Assembly: GCA_023389035.1 (NCBI GenBank)
Contig: JAEWFC010000016.1
Location: 124,001 to 188,000, forward strand
Reading direction: 5' to 3'
DNA length: 64,000 nt
DNA from: Acidobacteriota bacterium
GTDB lineage: Bacteria > Acidobacteriota > Blastocatellia > Pyrinomonadales > Pyrinomonadaceae
Both the position numbers and the translations under genes were made by a program. Positions 48,664 through 57,616 of this stretch are shown one piece after another (the first letter of the stretch is position 1; the number at the start of each line of letters is the position of its first letter). The notes below the pieces were generated by a model. The model was not told the origin of the DNA. It ran no database searches and worked only from the letters and a program-made list of their open reading frames with translations.

Positions 48664-49287
48664 TTAAGTCAAAATGTAGAGATTTCGGAAAACCGGCAGG
48701 CGCTTGTCCTCGACCGCCTTTTCTCTTTCGGTCTTTACGGGAAACGGATTTTCGGTGATCGGTTTCTCTTGAAAGTCTTCATTTTGCCGGAAGAGCTCAA
48801 ACATCTCTCCGGCTAGGAATTCGATATCGGTTTGTACGAAAACTTTGCCGCCGGGTGCGAGATGCTTTGCGATCGTGTCGACCATTTCTTCATTTACCAT
48901 GCGCCGTTTGGCGTGTTTCTTCTTGAACCATGGATCAGGAAATTGAATGGTCACCGCCTGCAGCAAGCCGGCAGGAATTCCCTCTAGCAAACGTCCGAGC
49001 CACAGCATCGCGTTGCAGAATGTGTAGTGCAGATTATCCAGCCCCGCCTCTGCGGCTAGCCGGTTCGCTTCATCGACCAGCGGCTCGCGGATCTCAACGC
49101 CAAGGTAGTTCCATAGTGGGTCGGCTTCCGCCATCCGCAGCAGAAAACGCCCGCGCGCGCAGCCTATATCCAGCAGCAGCGGCCTGTCGGGGTCGGCAAA
49201 AACAGCGGCGAGATCTACCGGCTGCGGTTCCTGCCGGTAGAACGGTGACAAAGGATTTACGTGCTGGTGAACTCTGACTCGAGCCAT
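48664..49287 (-). CDS. trmB: tRNA (guanine46-N7)-methyltransferase TrmB
   Basis: This 207-aa SAM enzyme methylates guanine 46 in the variable loop of tRNAs. The SAM site is LLLDIGCARGRFLLRMAE (about 34-51), followed by YLGVEIREPLV. The signature segment IQFPDPWFKKKHAKRR (about 114-129) and the C-terminal TDIEFLAGEMFE region are intact. Length is normal. It is the last gene of a minus-strand run after the rhomboid gene (4-bp gap), so it is probably co-transcribed with it. Confidence 0.95.
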   Translation of the reverse strand: MARVRVHQHVNPLSPFYRQEPQPVDLAAVFADPDRPLLLDIGCARGRFLLRMAEADPLWNYLGVEIREPLVDEANRLAAEAGLDNLHYTFCNAMLWLGRLLEGIPAGLLQAVTIQFPDPWFKKKHAKRRMVNEEMVDTIAKHLAPGGKVFVQTDIEFLAGEMFELFRQNEDFQEKPITENPFPVKTEREKAVEDKRLPVFRNLYILT

Positions 49288-49292
49288 GAAAA

Positions 49293-50033
49293 CTACGTGG
49301 ACTGCAGGATCAAATAAATGCTGAACATCGCCGCTGCCACAAATATCCCGACCGCGACAAGCCCGGCTATATCTACCGCCGGCGAAACCTCACGCGGATC
49401 ACGGTGCGGGTCCGACGGTATCTGCACAAACCCGTAAACCGCACCTACGATCAGCCCGCCGATATGGCCGTAATTATCGATCACCTGATACAGCACCAGG
49501 CCGAAAATTAAAATAAACCCGATGTTCTTGAGCAGGCTGTTGCGAAACTCGACCGAGACAAATTGCCGCCGCCGAAAGGCGTAAACCGCCAGGTAACTTA
49601 CCAAACCAAGAATGCCGCCTGAAGCCCCGACCGACGTTCCTTCGGGAAAGAACGCCAGGCTTAGCAGTCCGCCTCCGATCGCCGCGAGCAAAAACACGAT
49701 CGCGAGATGTGCACGGTTCGATAGAACCTCGACCAATTGCCCGAAACTGTAAAATGCGAATGAGTTTAATGCGAGATGCAGCAGTCCGCCGTGCATTGCG
49801 GCTCCGGTCAGGATCCGCCAATACTCGCCAGCCGAAAATAGCGGCTTAACGAATCCTGCGGACGATATCGATTGCTCTAACCCTGTAAATATCTGAGCAC
49901 CCGAAACCGCGACACAGCTCGCGATCAGTATCGACGTGTAGACGGGCACGCCGAATCTTACAACGGCCTCAGGAGGCGGTTCGGCCTCGATCAGATCGAC
50001 CTCCGGCTCTTCATTTCTAACTTCTAGCGACAA
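49293..50033 (-). CDS. rhomboid family intramembrane serine protease
   Basis: This 246-aa protein has six to seven helices. The nucleophile Ser138 sits in VGASGGILG and the catalytic His190 in YGHIGGLIVG. His81, His86 and Asn90 in MHGGLLHLALNSFAF form the oxyanion side. A cytoplasmic N-terminal tail (1-30) is acidic. Rhomboids cut single-pass membrane proteins within the bilayer; the substrate is unknown. It lies 22 bp after fabG and 5 bp before trmB, so it is likely in the same transcript, an unrelated-looking mix of housekeeping genes. Confidence 0.9.
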   Translation of the reverse strand: MSLEVRNEEPEVDLIEAEPPPEAVVRFGVPVYTSILIASCVAVSGAQIFTGLEQSISSAGFVKPLFSAGEYWRILTGAAMHGGLLHLALNSFAFYSFGQLVEVLSNRAHLAIVFLLAAIGGGLLSLAFFPEGTSVGASGGILGLVSYLAVYAFRRRQFVSVEFRNSLLKNIGFILIFGLVLYQVIDNYGHIGGLIVGAVYGFVQIPSDPHRDPREVSPAVDIAGLVAVGIFVAAAMFSIYLILQST

Positions 50034-50055
50034 ATCTTACCTCTGAACCCCAGCG

Positions 50056-50814
50056 CTACATCGCCAATCCGCCGTCCGGCTGGATCACTTGTCCCGTGAT
50101 GTAGCGTGCCGAGCCTGACAGCATAAAGCATGCGATCTCAGCCACCTCTTGCACATTGCCGAGCCGTCCGAGCGGTATCTGGCTTAATATCTTCTCACGG
50201 TATTCAGCGTTCATTTCGCTCGCCATCTCCGTTTCGATCAGGCCGAGTGCTAACGCGTTCACTGTGATGTTGCGGCTCGCAACCTCTTTTGCCAGCGACT
50301 TGGTCAGCCCGATCATTCCGGCTTTTGACGCGGAATAGTTCGACTGCCCTAGCATACCGACAACACCTGAGATCGACGAGATATTCAAGATCGAACCGCC
50401 CGTCTCGCTCTTCATCATCGGCCGCACAGCCGCCTTACAAAAATTCCACGCACCCTTTAGGTTCGTGTCGATAACGGCGTCCCAATCGTCTTCCTTCATC
50501 CGCATTATCAGTTGGTCGCGGGTGATCCCGGCATTGTTGACCAGAAAATCCACGCCGCCCAGCTCGGACTGCGCCTGCTTTACAAAATCAGCCGCGGCTT
50601 CCGTGTTCGCAACGTCGCATTGCGCCGCATAGGCTTTAACGCCGAGCCCTTCGATCTCGCCGCGCAGAGCCTCCGCCTCATCCGCACTTCGCGAATAGTT
50701 GAATGCCACGCTGCATCCTCGTTTCGCGAGCTCCATGACGATCGCTTTTCCGATGCCTCGCGTACCGCCGGTAACGATCGCCACACGTCCTTCAAATTCT
50801 TTCTCTGCCATATC
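50056..50814 (-). CDS. fabG: 3-oxoacyl-ACP reductase FabG
   Basis: This 252-aa SDR reduces 3-oxoacyl-ACP to 3-hydroxyacyl-ACP with NADPH in fatty acid elongation. It has TGGTRGIGKA (about 13-22), NNAG (about 88-91), the catalytic Ser in NISSISGVVG, and YSASKAG with Tyr and Lys (about 155-161). The start is ATG 50814, with GGAGAT immediately before; an in-frame ATG at 50853 would overlap rph. As no acpP, fabD or fabF is nearby, a role outside the main FabG is possible. It is co-directional with murI and rph. Confidence 0.88.
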   Translation of the reverse strand, partial: DMAEKEFEGRVAIVTGGTRGIGKAIVMELAKRGCSVAFNYSRSADEAEALRGEIEGLGVKAYAAQCDVANTEAAADFVKQAQSELGGVDFLVNNAGITRDQLIMRMKEDDWDAVIDTNLKGAWNFCKAAVRPMMKSETGGSILNISSISGVVGMLGQSNYSASKAGMIGLTKSLAKEVASRNITVNALALGLIETEMASEMNAEYREKILSQIPLGRLGNVQEVAEIACFMLSGSARYITGQVIQPDGGLAM

Positions 50815-50821
50815 TCCAGTG

Positions 50822-51544
50822 TTAGCCCGCCAAGGCATTTCGCTGCACTTCAAATAATTTATTTATCCCGCCCTCGGCAAGTATCAGCATCTCGTCCATC
50901 TGCTCGCGCGAGAACGGCTCGCGTTCGGCAGTTCCCTGCAACTCGATGAATTTTCCCAAGCCGGTGCAGACGACGTTCATATCCACGTCCGCCACCGAAT
51001 CTTCGGCGTAGGCAAGGTCAACGACGGAAGTGCCTTCTACGATCCCGACGCTCACGGCCGCTACCTCGCTCAATATCGGATTGGTCTTGATGATGCTGTT
51101 CTTGACCAGCCGCCGGCATGCGAGTGCCAGTGCTACGTACGCACCGGTGATCGACGCGCAACGCGTGCCACCGTCCGCCTGGATCACGTCACAATCGATA
51201 TAGATCTGCCGCTCGCCTAGCAGGCTTGTATCCACTATCGCCCGCAGGCTCCGTCCGATCAGACGCTGTATCTCCTGCGTCCTGCCCGAAGGCCCGCGCT
51301 GCGTCTCGCGCTGCGTTCGCGTATTCGTCGCACGCGGCAGCATCGCGTATTCGGCAGTGACCCAGCCGATGCCTTTATTGCGTAGGAACATCGGCACGCG
51401 GTCCTCGACCGATGCGGTGCATATCACTTTTGTCCCGCCGACCTCGATCAGTGCCGAGCCCTCGGCATACGGCGATATGTTCGGCGTGATCTTTGTGTTG
51501 CGGATCTGTTCGTAGGTCCTAGAGTCTGGTCTTGAATAGGTCAT
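50822..51544 (-). CDS. rph: ribonuclease PH
   Basis: This 240-aa phosphorolytic exoribonuclease trims 3' ends of tRNA precursors using inorganic phosphate. It starts with the typical SRPDSRTYEQIR segment. The conserved core includes GWVTAEYAMLPRATNTR, RGPSGRTQEIQRLIGRSLRA and CDVIQADGGTRCASITGAYVAL; the phosphate-binding Arg residues are within these. The C-terminal helix is complete. Its start overlaps the murI stop by 4 bp (ATGA), so the two are translationally coupled, as often seen. Confidence 0.96.
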   Translation of the reverse strand: MTYSRPDSRTYEQIRNTKITPNISPYAEGSALIEVGGTKVICTASVEDRVPMFLRNKGIGWVTAEYAMLPRATNTRTQRETQRGPSGRTQEIQRLIGRSLRAIVDTSLLGERQIYIDCDVIQADGGTRCASITGAYVALALACRRLVKNSIIKTNPILSEVAAVSVGIVEGTSVVDLAYAEDSVADVDMNVVCTGLGKFIELQGTAEREPFSREQMDEMLILAEGGINKLFEVQRNALAG

Positions 51545-52425
51545 TTATTGTTCGTCGTGTCTTGCTTCACTAACTGTTCGAGCTCAACCGCCTCGAGCTT
51601 GCTGGGCTTAGTCCCAAGAAATCTTTCCGCAACGCGTGCAAAGCGCTCAGCGGCATCGGTCACATAAAAATGGTCAAGGTCATCGCACAGCGAACGAGTG
51701 CCCGTAACGACGTCATCGTTGCCGAGCCCCAACGCCTGCAGACGACCTGCGACCTCGGCCGCTGTGGCTTCACCAGAATCTATGAGACTAACATTTTCAC
51801 CCAGCGTTTGCTGAATCACGTCCCGCAGTATCGGGTAATGCGTGCAGCCCAGAACAACGGCGTCGGGCCGGAATTCGCGTATCGGCCGCAGGTACTTTTC
51901 CGCGATAGAAATGGTCTCGGGTTCGGCCGTCCAGCCTTCTTCCGCCAGCGGCACAAATAGCGGACACGCCGCCTGCATCACGACCGCCGATCCGCTCGCA
52001 AGCTTGATCGCCCTCGGATAGGCTTCGCTCGAAACGGTCGCCTCGGTCGCGATCACGCCGATCCGCGGCTCGCTGTGATCGATGATCTCAACCGAACGCC
52101 TGCCGCCCGGACCGATCACGCCGACGACCTCGATACCGATCTGCTCTCGAATCGCGGGCAGCGCCAATGCCGACGCCGTGTTGCACGCGACGACCAGCAT
52201 CTTGATCCCGCGTCCCGCTAAAAACCGTGAGTTCTCCAGGGCGTAACGCTCGACCGTCGCGAGCGATTTGGTCCCGTAGGGAACGCGCGCGGTGTCGCCA
52301 AGATAAACGAAGTGCTCGTTCGGTAACCGGTCGTGCAGCGCACGATAGACGGTAAGGCCGCCGACGCCCGAATCGAATATGCCGATCGGAAGTTTTTTCA
52401 GTTCGTTATGGTCTGTCGATTCCAG
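51541..52425 (-). CDS. murI: glutamate racemase MurI with a CTG start
   Basis: This 294-aa enzyme makes D-glutamate for peptidoglycan. The N-terminal signature LPIGIFDSGVGGLTVYRAL and the two catalytic cysteines in VVACNTASAL and VLGCTHYPIL are present. No ATG, GTG or TTG lies upstream of the signature in frame; the first plausible initiator is CTG at 52423-52425, which has GGAGG (52434-52438) exactly 8 nt before it and an in-frame stop not far upstream. A start at the internal ATG 52200 would lose 75 residues of the active site. It is followed by rph with ATGA overlap. Confidence 0.9.
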   Translation of the reverse strand: MESTDHNELKKLPIGIFDSGVGGLTVYRALHDRLPNEHFVYLGDTARVPYGTKSLATVERYALENSRFLAGRGIKMLVVACNTASALALPAIREQIGIEVVGVIGPGGRRSVEIIDHSEPRIGVIATEATVSSEAYPRAIKLASGSAVVMQAACPLFVPLAEEGWTAEPETISIAEKYLRPIREFRPDAVVLGCTHYPILRDVIQQTLGENVSLIDSGEATAAEVAGRLQALGLGNDDVVTGTRSLCDDLDHFYVTDAAERFARVAERFLGTKPSKLEAVELEQLVKQDTTNNK

Positions 52426-52433
52426 GTGATCGT

Positions 52434-52438
52434 CCTCC
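52434..52438 (-). promoter_or_regulatory. Shine-Dalgarno site that decides the murI start
   Basis: GGAGG on the minus strand lies 8 nt upstream of CTG 52425. Its perfect match and spacing are the main reason for choosing CTG as initiator. Confidence 0.8.
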
Positions 52439-52519
52439 GCATCGCGGCAAAACTAGAGCATAACTTTGCTGCTGCGAATTTGCCACGAACGCTCTCTTAA
52501 AATGTTCGCAAGCTGGGCA

Positions 52520-53674
52520 CTAACGCTTTCGCAGAAACAGAAAAACCGTGGCCGCGAGCATCGCTAAAAGCACAGCTGCCACAGCCGGGCGTGCGAGGTA
52601 TGCGACAACGGTCTCCACGGTTCCGCGCTCGGGAACGGGCAAAGTTTCAGTCTGTTGGCGGGTCAAGCTTATGAGGCGAAGCTCCGCATTTTTCAGCACG
52701 TTGCGGACGCGTTCGGCCGATTCTATTTCGACAACGCTTTTAGCCATGCCGCCGAGCAGGCCGCCGAGTGCATCGGAACGCGACCTGTCAGTGAAGATCA
52801 GATATGTCCGAGCGCCGTCATCAGCCGTGGTGCGGATAAGAAATGTGAACGCTAGCGATACGTCGAGGTAATGATTCGCGTAAAGCTGTTTTACGGCAAG
52901 CACGTGCTGCGCGCCGGCATCGTCCGTTCGCGAATAGTTGACCGCGTGCGACACGGTCAGCACCGGCTTCAGCCCAAATTCGATTATTGACCAGCTGAAT
53001 TTGTCCTCGCCGCCCGGAATCTGAGCCTTCGGATATTCGGCGATGTAAGCGATCACTTCCGGGAAAAGCTCTTTGATCAGTATTGGAGAATTCTGCAGTT
53101 CGCGATATTCGGCTGCGACATCCACAGCCGTTCGCCGATTGTTGTATTTGCCCAGCGAGCGGTTGCCGTTCGCCTGATAAGCTGCGAGACGTTCCAAAAC
53201 GAACTCGCGTATCAGTTGCGTCGCCCGCGAGCTGTCCCACGGAGCACCGTGCTGGATGCGCTTGATCCATTCTGCCGGCAGGTTAAGATCGCAATCGTAA
53301 AGCTTGCAGTTGTTTAGGTCGTTTAGGTCCTTGTCGCTGATCTCGAAAGCCTCAAGATCGCCGCCTGCTGGCGGACTGCTGAATCTCGATCCCTGTTTTC
53401 TCGCGTCGCTTCCCTTCTGCGATAGGCTCTCCCGCAGCTCTGCCAAGGTAACCTCGCGAAGGTCTTTGATCCTCACCACGCCGAAAACCGCCGTCTCTCG
53501 TTTATTGCCGGAGGGTAGCGGCTTTACTACGATCTCACCGGCATCAAGCGTCGCAAGTTCCGCCTCGCTAAACGCGGCCTGCTCGATAAGCAAACTTCGC
53601 AGCCGGCCGTCGTCGGCCTGACCAGGCACGGCAACAGCAAAAGCCAACAAAACAATGCATCGCAGGAAGGTCAT
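52520..53674 (-). CDS. exported membrane-anchored protein of unknown function (384 aa)
   Basis: A signal peptide (about 1-20, ending PGQA) starts the protein, and a single transmembrane helix with a basic tail (about 359-384: VAAVLLAMLAATVFLFLRKR) ends it, so most of it faces the periplasm. The mature part has an Asp/Asn/Cys-rich stretch (NDLNNCKLYDCDLNLP), a helical region (about 125-225) and a beta-rich region (about 225-320). I recognise no family. It is separated from murI by 94 bp on the same strand and may belong to the same operon. Confidence 0.7.
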   Translation of the reverse strand: MTFLRCIVLLAFAVAVPGQADDGRLRSLLIEQAAFSEAELATLDAGEIVVKPLPSGNKRETAVFGVVRIKDLREVTLAELRESLSQKGSDARKQGSRFSSPPAGGDLEAFEISDKDLNDLNNCKLYDCDLNLPAEWIKRIQHGAPWDSSRATQLIREFVLERLAAYQANGNRSLGKYNNRRTAVDVAAEYRELQNSPILIKELFPEVIAYIAEYPKAQIPGGEDKFSWSIIEFGLKPVLTVSHAVNYSRTDDAGAQHVLAVKQLYANHYLDVSLAFTFLIRTTADDGARTYLIFTDRSRSDALGGLLGGMAKSVVEIESAERVRNVLKNAELRLISLTRQQTETLPVPERGTVETVVAYLARPAVAAVLLAMLAATVFLFLRKR

Positions 53675-54189
53675 AACTTCGGCGTAAGTATATTCGCGGC
53701 CTCAAACCGCAGCAAATTCTCGCCGATCACCATTCAACACCATTCCCTGCTGACCACAAACGGCAAACTGCGCGATTTGCACGATTTGCATGATCTGCAT
53801 GATTTGCATGGATCGGCCGACGATGCGGCACCATGCGGCACCACTTTTCCGCCTGGTGCTCACGCGGCATACACGATCGTGCAAATTTGGCGACCGTGCT
53901 TTGGTGTATTTTGGGGATCGGACTGGGGAACGCACGAGCAGGTCGGCGAGCAGAGCATCGAGCATGGCGGCGGAGGGCTTGCCGAAAGGAAGTTTTCCGC
54001 GTCGGCATCGAAACTGATGAGGCAAAATTCCCCATCCTCTCGTTCCCTTTTGCAATAGATCAACAGCTAACTGATTGATACCATATAGGTTAAACATCGT
54101 TCAACTTCTGGCTCGTAGATTGCATATACCTGATCAGGGAACGCATCCCGACTTTCTAAAAATTTAGACAGCGTTCCGCTCCTACAACC
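53675..54189. other. 515-bp gap without a supported gene
   Basis: Several frames of 65-131 codons exist here on both strands, but they overlap one another, lack ribosome sites and carry low-complexity products, so I do not call them. The gap holds a 9-bp tandem repeat at 53778-53813 and a GC-rich block around 53900-54010. The minus-strand reading near 54000-54060 (REDGEFCLISFDADAE) looks slightly protein-like and could be a decayed fragment, but nothing firm can be said. Confidence 0.5.
53778..53813. repeat. 9-bp tandem repeat
   Basis: About four copies of a 9-mer close to GATTTGCAT (variants GATTTGCAC, GATCTGCAT) run head to tail. It is short and may be a slippage product. Confidence 0.7.
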
Positions 54190-55932
54190 ATGCTCCCACG
54201 ACTGTACTCCCACACAGTTTTTTTCGCCTTGGCATTTTTCGCCTTGATCGCCCTGCAATCATCAGTTTACGGGCAAAAAATGGACGGCCACGAGCGCTAT
54301 ATTGTCCAGCTTTCTGAGGACACACTGCTGCTTGGCGAAGCTCCTACACCGGCGATGGTAGCCTCTATCGCCTCCGAAATTTCCTACTTGAGCGGTGCTA
54401 TCCACGAACGGACCTATTTCGCTGCAATTAAAGGATTTACGGTTCTTGCATCATCGGACTCTGCTGAGCTTTTAGCAAAGGATCCTCGTGTAAAGGCGGT
54501 TCAAAAAGACTTGCAGATCACGGCCGCTGCTACCCAATCCGATGCTCCGTGGGGCCTCGACCGCATAGATCAGCGTAACCTGCCTCTTCGCGGAAATTAC
54601 AACTACGACCAGACAGGTTCCGGCGTCAATGTTTACGTCATCGACAGCGGTATCCGCGGTACGCATACGGACTTCGGCGGGCGGGTAAATTACGTTTTTG
54701 ACGCCATTAATGACGGGCAAAACGGCAATGATTGCTATGGCCATGGCACCCACGTGGCAGGCACGATCGGAGGAGCGACCTACGGCGTCGCAAAAAACGT
54801 GACCCTCAATTCGATGCGGGTTCTCGATTGCACCGGAAATGGTGCAGTATCAGGACTTCTGAATGCGATTGACTGGGTCACAGCTAATCGACAAGGAGCG
54901 TCTGTCGTCAATATCAGCATTACTATCAACGCTGCTGTTTCGATCATCGACGATGCGATAAATGCGTCGGTCGCGTCAGGTGTGACATATGTGATCGCCG
55001 CCGCAAACAATGGCCAGGATGCCTGTAATTACAGCCCGGCAAGGGCTTCCGAGGCGATAACGGTCGGGGCAACAGGTTCGACGGACCTTCGCGGAGGATA
55101 TTCAAATTTCGGTCCCTGCGTGGACATTTTCGCCCCCGGAAGCGGCATCTATTCCGCCGGCATCGCAAGTGATACCGCGGTCGCCGGAAAATCCGGGACG
55201 TCGATGGCAGCACCTCATGTCGCAGGTGCGGTGGCCCTTCTGCTTGAGTCCGAGCCAACTCTGTCCCCCGCCGAAGCGACCCAGATCTTAGTTGATACCG
55301 CGACGGAAGGTGTTCTCGGTAATCTCGGAACGGGCTCGCCAGACAAAATGCTTTATCTGGGATTCAATGACACCGCACCCGGAACAATTAGCAGCATTTC
55401 CCCGAGCGGGGGAATGGCGTTCGTCGGAAGCGAACACACGATCAGTTGGAACAATCGCGGCGATTACAACAGCCGTGTAACCATCGAGCTATCAACGGAT
55501 GGCGGCAATACGTTCTCGCGAACGATTGCCGATGGTGCAGAAAACAACGGAACATTCCAGTGGAATGTCCCCTACACGCCAACTGCACAGGCCCGCATTC
55601 GCGTTCGCGAATCCGGCCGCGAAATGCCGGTGGCAGAATCAAGCTCACAGTTTGTTATAACGCTTGCTCCAACGGCCGCGGTTACAACTATATCCGGCCG
55701 TGTCGCCGATACTTATGGGGCAGCTATCTCGCGAGCCAGCGTTCAATTAACTGCTACAGATGGCACGGTTTACTCCGCCGTTACCAACACATTTGGGTAT
55801 TTCACTATCTCAGGCGTGCCGGTCGGACGCGACTATATTATTGCCGCCCGTCACCGCCGATATAGCTTCCAACCGGTTCACATCCTCGTAGCTGACGAGA
55901 CGAATATGATCGAGATCCGTGCAGGGTCGTAG
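54190..55932 (+). CDS. S8 family serine protease (proteinase K-like) with C-terminal domains
   Basis: This 580-aa secreted subtilase has a signal peptide (about 1-28), an I9 propeptide (about 34-112, starting RYIVQL) and a catalytic domain of the proteinase K/aqualysin branch: Asp152 in VIDSGIRGTHTDFGG, His185 in YGHGTHVAG and Ser338 in SGTSMAAPHVAG. A beta-rich domain (about 400-490, ISWNNRGDYNSRVTIELSTDGG) and a C-terminal carboxypeptidase-regulatory-like domain (about 497-575, TISGRVADTYGAAI) follow. These domains may bind substrate or cell surface. No sorting motif is present. A terminator follows. Confidence 0.93.
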   Translation: MLPRLYSHTVFFALAFFALIALQSSVYGQKMDGHERYIVQLSEDTLLLGEAPTPAMVASIASEISYLSGAIHERTYFAAIKGFTVLASSDSAELLAKDPRVKAVQKDLQITAAATQSDAPWGLDRIDQRNLPLRGNYNYDQTGSGVNVYVIDSGIRGTHTDFGGRVNYVFDAINDGQNGNDCYGHGTHVAGTIGGATYGVAKNVTLNSMRVLDCTGNGAVSGLLNAIDWVTANRQGASVVNISITINAAVSIIDDAINASVASGVTYVIAAANNGQDACNYSPARASEAITVGATGSTDLRGGYSNFGPCVDIFAPGSGIYSAGIASDTAVAGKSGTSMAAPHVAGAVALLLESEPTLSPAEATQILVDTATEGVLGNLGTGSPDKMLYLGFNDTAPGTISSISPSGGMAFVGSEHTISWNNRGDYNSRVTIELSTDGGNTFSRTIADGAENNGTFQWNVPYTPTAQARIRVRESGREMPVAESSSQFVITLAPTAAVTTISGRVADTYGAAISRASVQLTATDGTVYSAVTNTFGYFTISGVPVGRDYIIAARHRRYSFQPVHILVADETNMIEIRAGS

Positions 55933-55958
55933 CGGGAACAGCTCTCCAGAGACGCAAT

Positions 55959-55985
55959 AAAGACGGCCTAAAAGACCGTCTTTTT
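55959..55985. terminator. terminator between the subtilase and tmRNA
   Basis: AAAGACGG (55959-55966) and CCGTCTTT (55976-55983) form an 8-bp stem with a 9-nt loop, followed on the plus strand by TTGTT. It lies 3' of both the plus-strand subtilase and the minus-strand ssrA. Confidence 0.8.
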
Positions 55986-55997
55986 GTTATTTAGAAA

Positions 55998-56371
55998 TGG
56001 TGGAGGCGGCGGGAATCGAACCCGCATCCAAAGGTTGCGACCAGTGAAATCTACACGTTTAGCCCGTTTGCTCATTTCTCGTCCTCGGCAAGTAAGCAAG
56101 CGGGCGAACCTTGCCGAAAACAAGCCTGGCTGACATTTCAGACGCGTCCGCAGGCGGTGGACGTGCCCTAGCTTAGACTAAGTTATGCCTTTGCAGGTCG
56201 CTCCAAGCTGACTTCCCGTAAGACATTGCTGTAGCTAGAGTTAACTAGGCAGCAAGAGCTAATTCTTGATTAGCATTTGTGTTTTGCAAGTTTTTTTAAC
56301 GAGCTCACCTACAAAAAGCCCGACGTGCATTCAAAGATCTATACAAGCCCCTGTCGAAGCCTGTCGCCCCC
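55998..56371 (-). ncRNA. ssrA: transfer-messenger RNA (tmRNA)
   Basis: This 374-nt RNA rescues stalled ribosomes. The tRNA-like ends pair (GGGGGCG 5', CGCCTCC 3' plus A and encoded CCA), the 3' half has GGGTTCGATTCCCGC, and the 5' end reads GGGGGCGACAGGCTTCGAC. A pseudoknot-like stem precedes the tag frame. Counting about ten bases past that stem gives resume codon GCT, and the tag reads ANQELALAA then TAG (56274 down to 56245). A TAGACT (56385-56390) is a possible -10; its -35 is poor. Confidence 0.95.
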
Positions 56372-56475
56372 ATAAAGGAAAGCAAGTCTACCGCAATAAG
56401 ATGAAAAAGGGAACACCTGAGTTGGATGTTTAGGGCGGCGGAGAAAGCTCCGCCACCCATGCCGCTAATTTTGAA

Positions 56476-57525
56476 TTACGGCTTACCTTTCCCTTGGCCT
56501 TTCCCTTGGCCTTGGCCCTTATCGTTATTGGGGTTGCCGCGTCCCTTGTCGTCATTCTTTCCAACTCCCGCTCCTTTATCGTCGGGTTTCCCAGCGTTCG
56601 GATTACCGCCCTTCTTATCCGAACTCGGATCGTTCTGACGGCCGGGTGCCGTGTCTGCACGGCCCGGCTTAACGAATCTACCGATCTTTTCCGGCTTACC
56701 GCGTTCCATTTTGGCAAACTTAGGCCTTGCAGGATTGCTCTTGAAAAAGTCCTCCTGGGCCTTGGTCGGCTTCGCAAGCCGCGCCTTGATCTGTCCTAAA
56801 TGCAGCCCATTATTAGGCGATTTGATCTTGATCTTCGAATAGTATGCGGGCGGTGAAGCAAGCGAAACGAAGATCGGTTCGGGGTAAAGTTCTACGACCC
56901 TAGAACGGTAATACTGGGGTTCGACAACTTCATATACGTTGTATCCCTGCGGATAATTATCGTAGTAATACGGCGACTGATAGTAGTCATCGCGATCGCT
57001 AAACAGCGTCGAGACGATGCCGATCGTGCGGTCTACCCAGTTGCCCTCGTAGTAAATGTTATCTCCGTAGATCTGATCGTTACCACGCACAATTACCCGT
57101 GCTCCTGGATAAGTAGGCTCATCGCGATACAAAAGGACGGTGGCGATCTCCTGGATCAGATCAGGTCCGAAACGGCTGAATAACGACAGCCCGCGTTGGC
57201 CATCTCCGCGGTCGTCGAACTCTCGAACGCTGATGTAATCTACGTATCCGTCACCGTTGAGATCCAGATTATTTACCCCGTAATCGGGGTCATTTAGGTA
57301 GGTTTCAAATTGTTGCGGGTTATCCGAACGCTCAAGAAGATCCCCGACTCGCTGCAGGTCAAAATTGTCTTTTGCCCAGTACTCATTATCATCAAGCGGA
57401 GTCATATCCGCGACCGGTACAGTGGCCGGGTTTTGCTCGACCACAACTTGCTCTTGAGCACTGTTACAGGCCAGTGCCAGTATGCTGATCGCGAATACAA
57501 AAACAGATAATTTAATTTCCTTCAT
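56476..57525 (-). CDS. lipoprotein of unknown function with basic low-complexity tail
   Basis: This 349-aa protein has a lipobox LALAC (Cys20). The mature N-terminal region includes NLDLNGDGYVDYISV (about 90-104), an EF-hand-like calcium loop (DLNGDGYVD) and beta-rich sequence with LLYRDEPTYPGARVIVRG, then a Tyr-rich stretch (about 190-225). The C-terminal 80 residues are Lys/Gly/Asn/Asp repeats (GKPDDKGAGVGKND-type), probably disordered. The long GQGKG tail may contact cell-surface polysaccharide or nucleic acid; that is a guess. It is followed upstream on the same strand by the LysM gene after a terminator, so it likely has its own promoter. Confidence 0.7.
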   Translation of the reverse strand: MKEIKLSVFVFAISILALACNSAQEQVVVEQNPATVPVADMTPLDDNEYWAKDNFDLQRVGDLLERSDNPQQFETYLNDPDYGVNNLDLNGDGYVDYISVREFDDRGDGQRGLSLFSRFGPDLIQEIATVLLYRDEPTYPGARVIVRGNDQIYGDNIYYEGNWVDRTIGIVSTLFSDRDDYYQSPYYYDNYPQGYNVYEVVEPQYYRSRVVELYPEPIFVSLASPPAYYSKIKIKSPNNGLHLGQIKARLAKPTKAQEDFFKSNPARPKFAKMERGKPEKIGRFVKPGRADTAPGRQNDPSSDKKGGNPNAGKPDDKGAGVGKNDDKGRGNPNNDKGQGQGKGQGKGKP

Positions 57526-57571
57526 AAGTGTTTCCTCCTACGCAATTCGGCACCCGTCTGCCGAAAAAATA

Positions 57572-57597
57572 AGACCACCCGCAGGAGCAGGTGGCCT
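57572..57597 (-). terminator. terminator of the LysM gene
   Basis: On the minus strand AGGCCACC pairs with GGTGGTCT (8 bp, one G-U), then TATTTTTTCGG follows. The G-U pair forms only in minus-strand RNA, fixing its direction. A second small hairpin lies just after it. Confidence 0.7.
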
Positions 57598-57616
57598 CCA
57601 AAGTAAATACAGTTCG

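Noticed and set aside
53702..54097. 131-codon minus-strand frame in the 53.7-54.1 kb gap
   Set aside because: Several other frames overlap it, the C-terminal half is made of the 9-bp repeat, and no ribosome site or family is visible.
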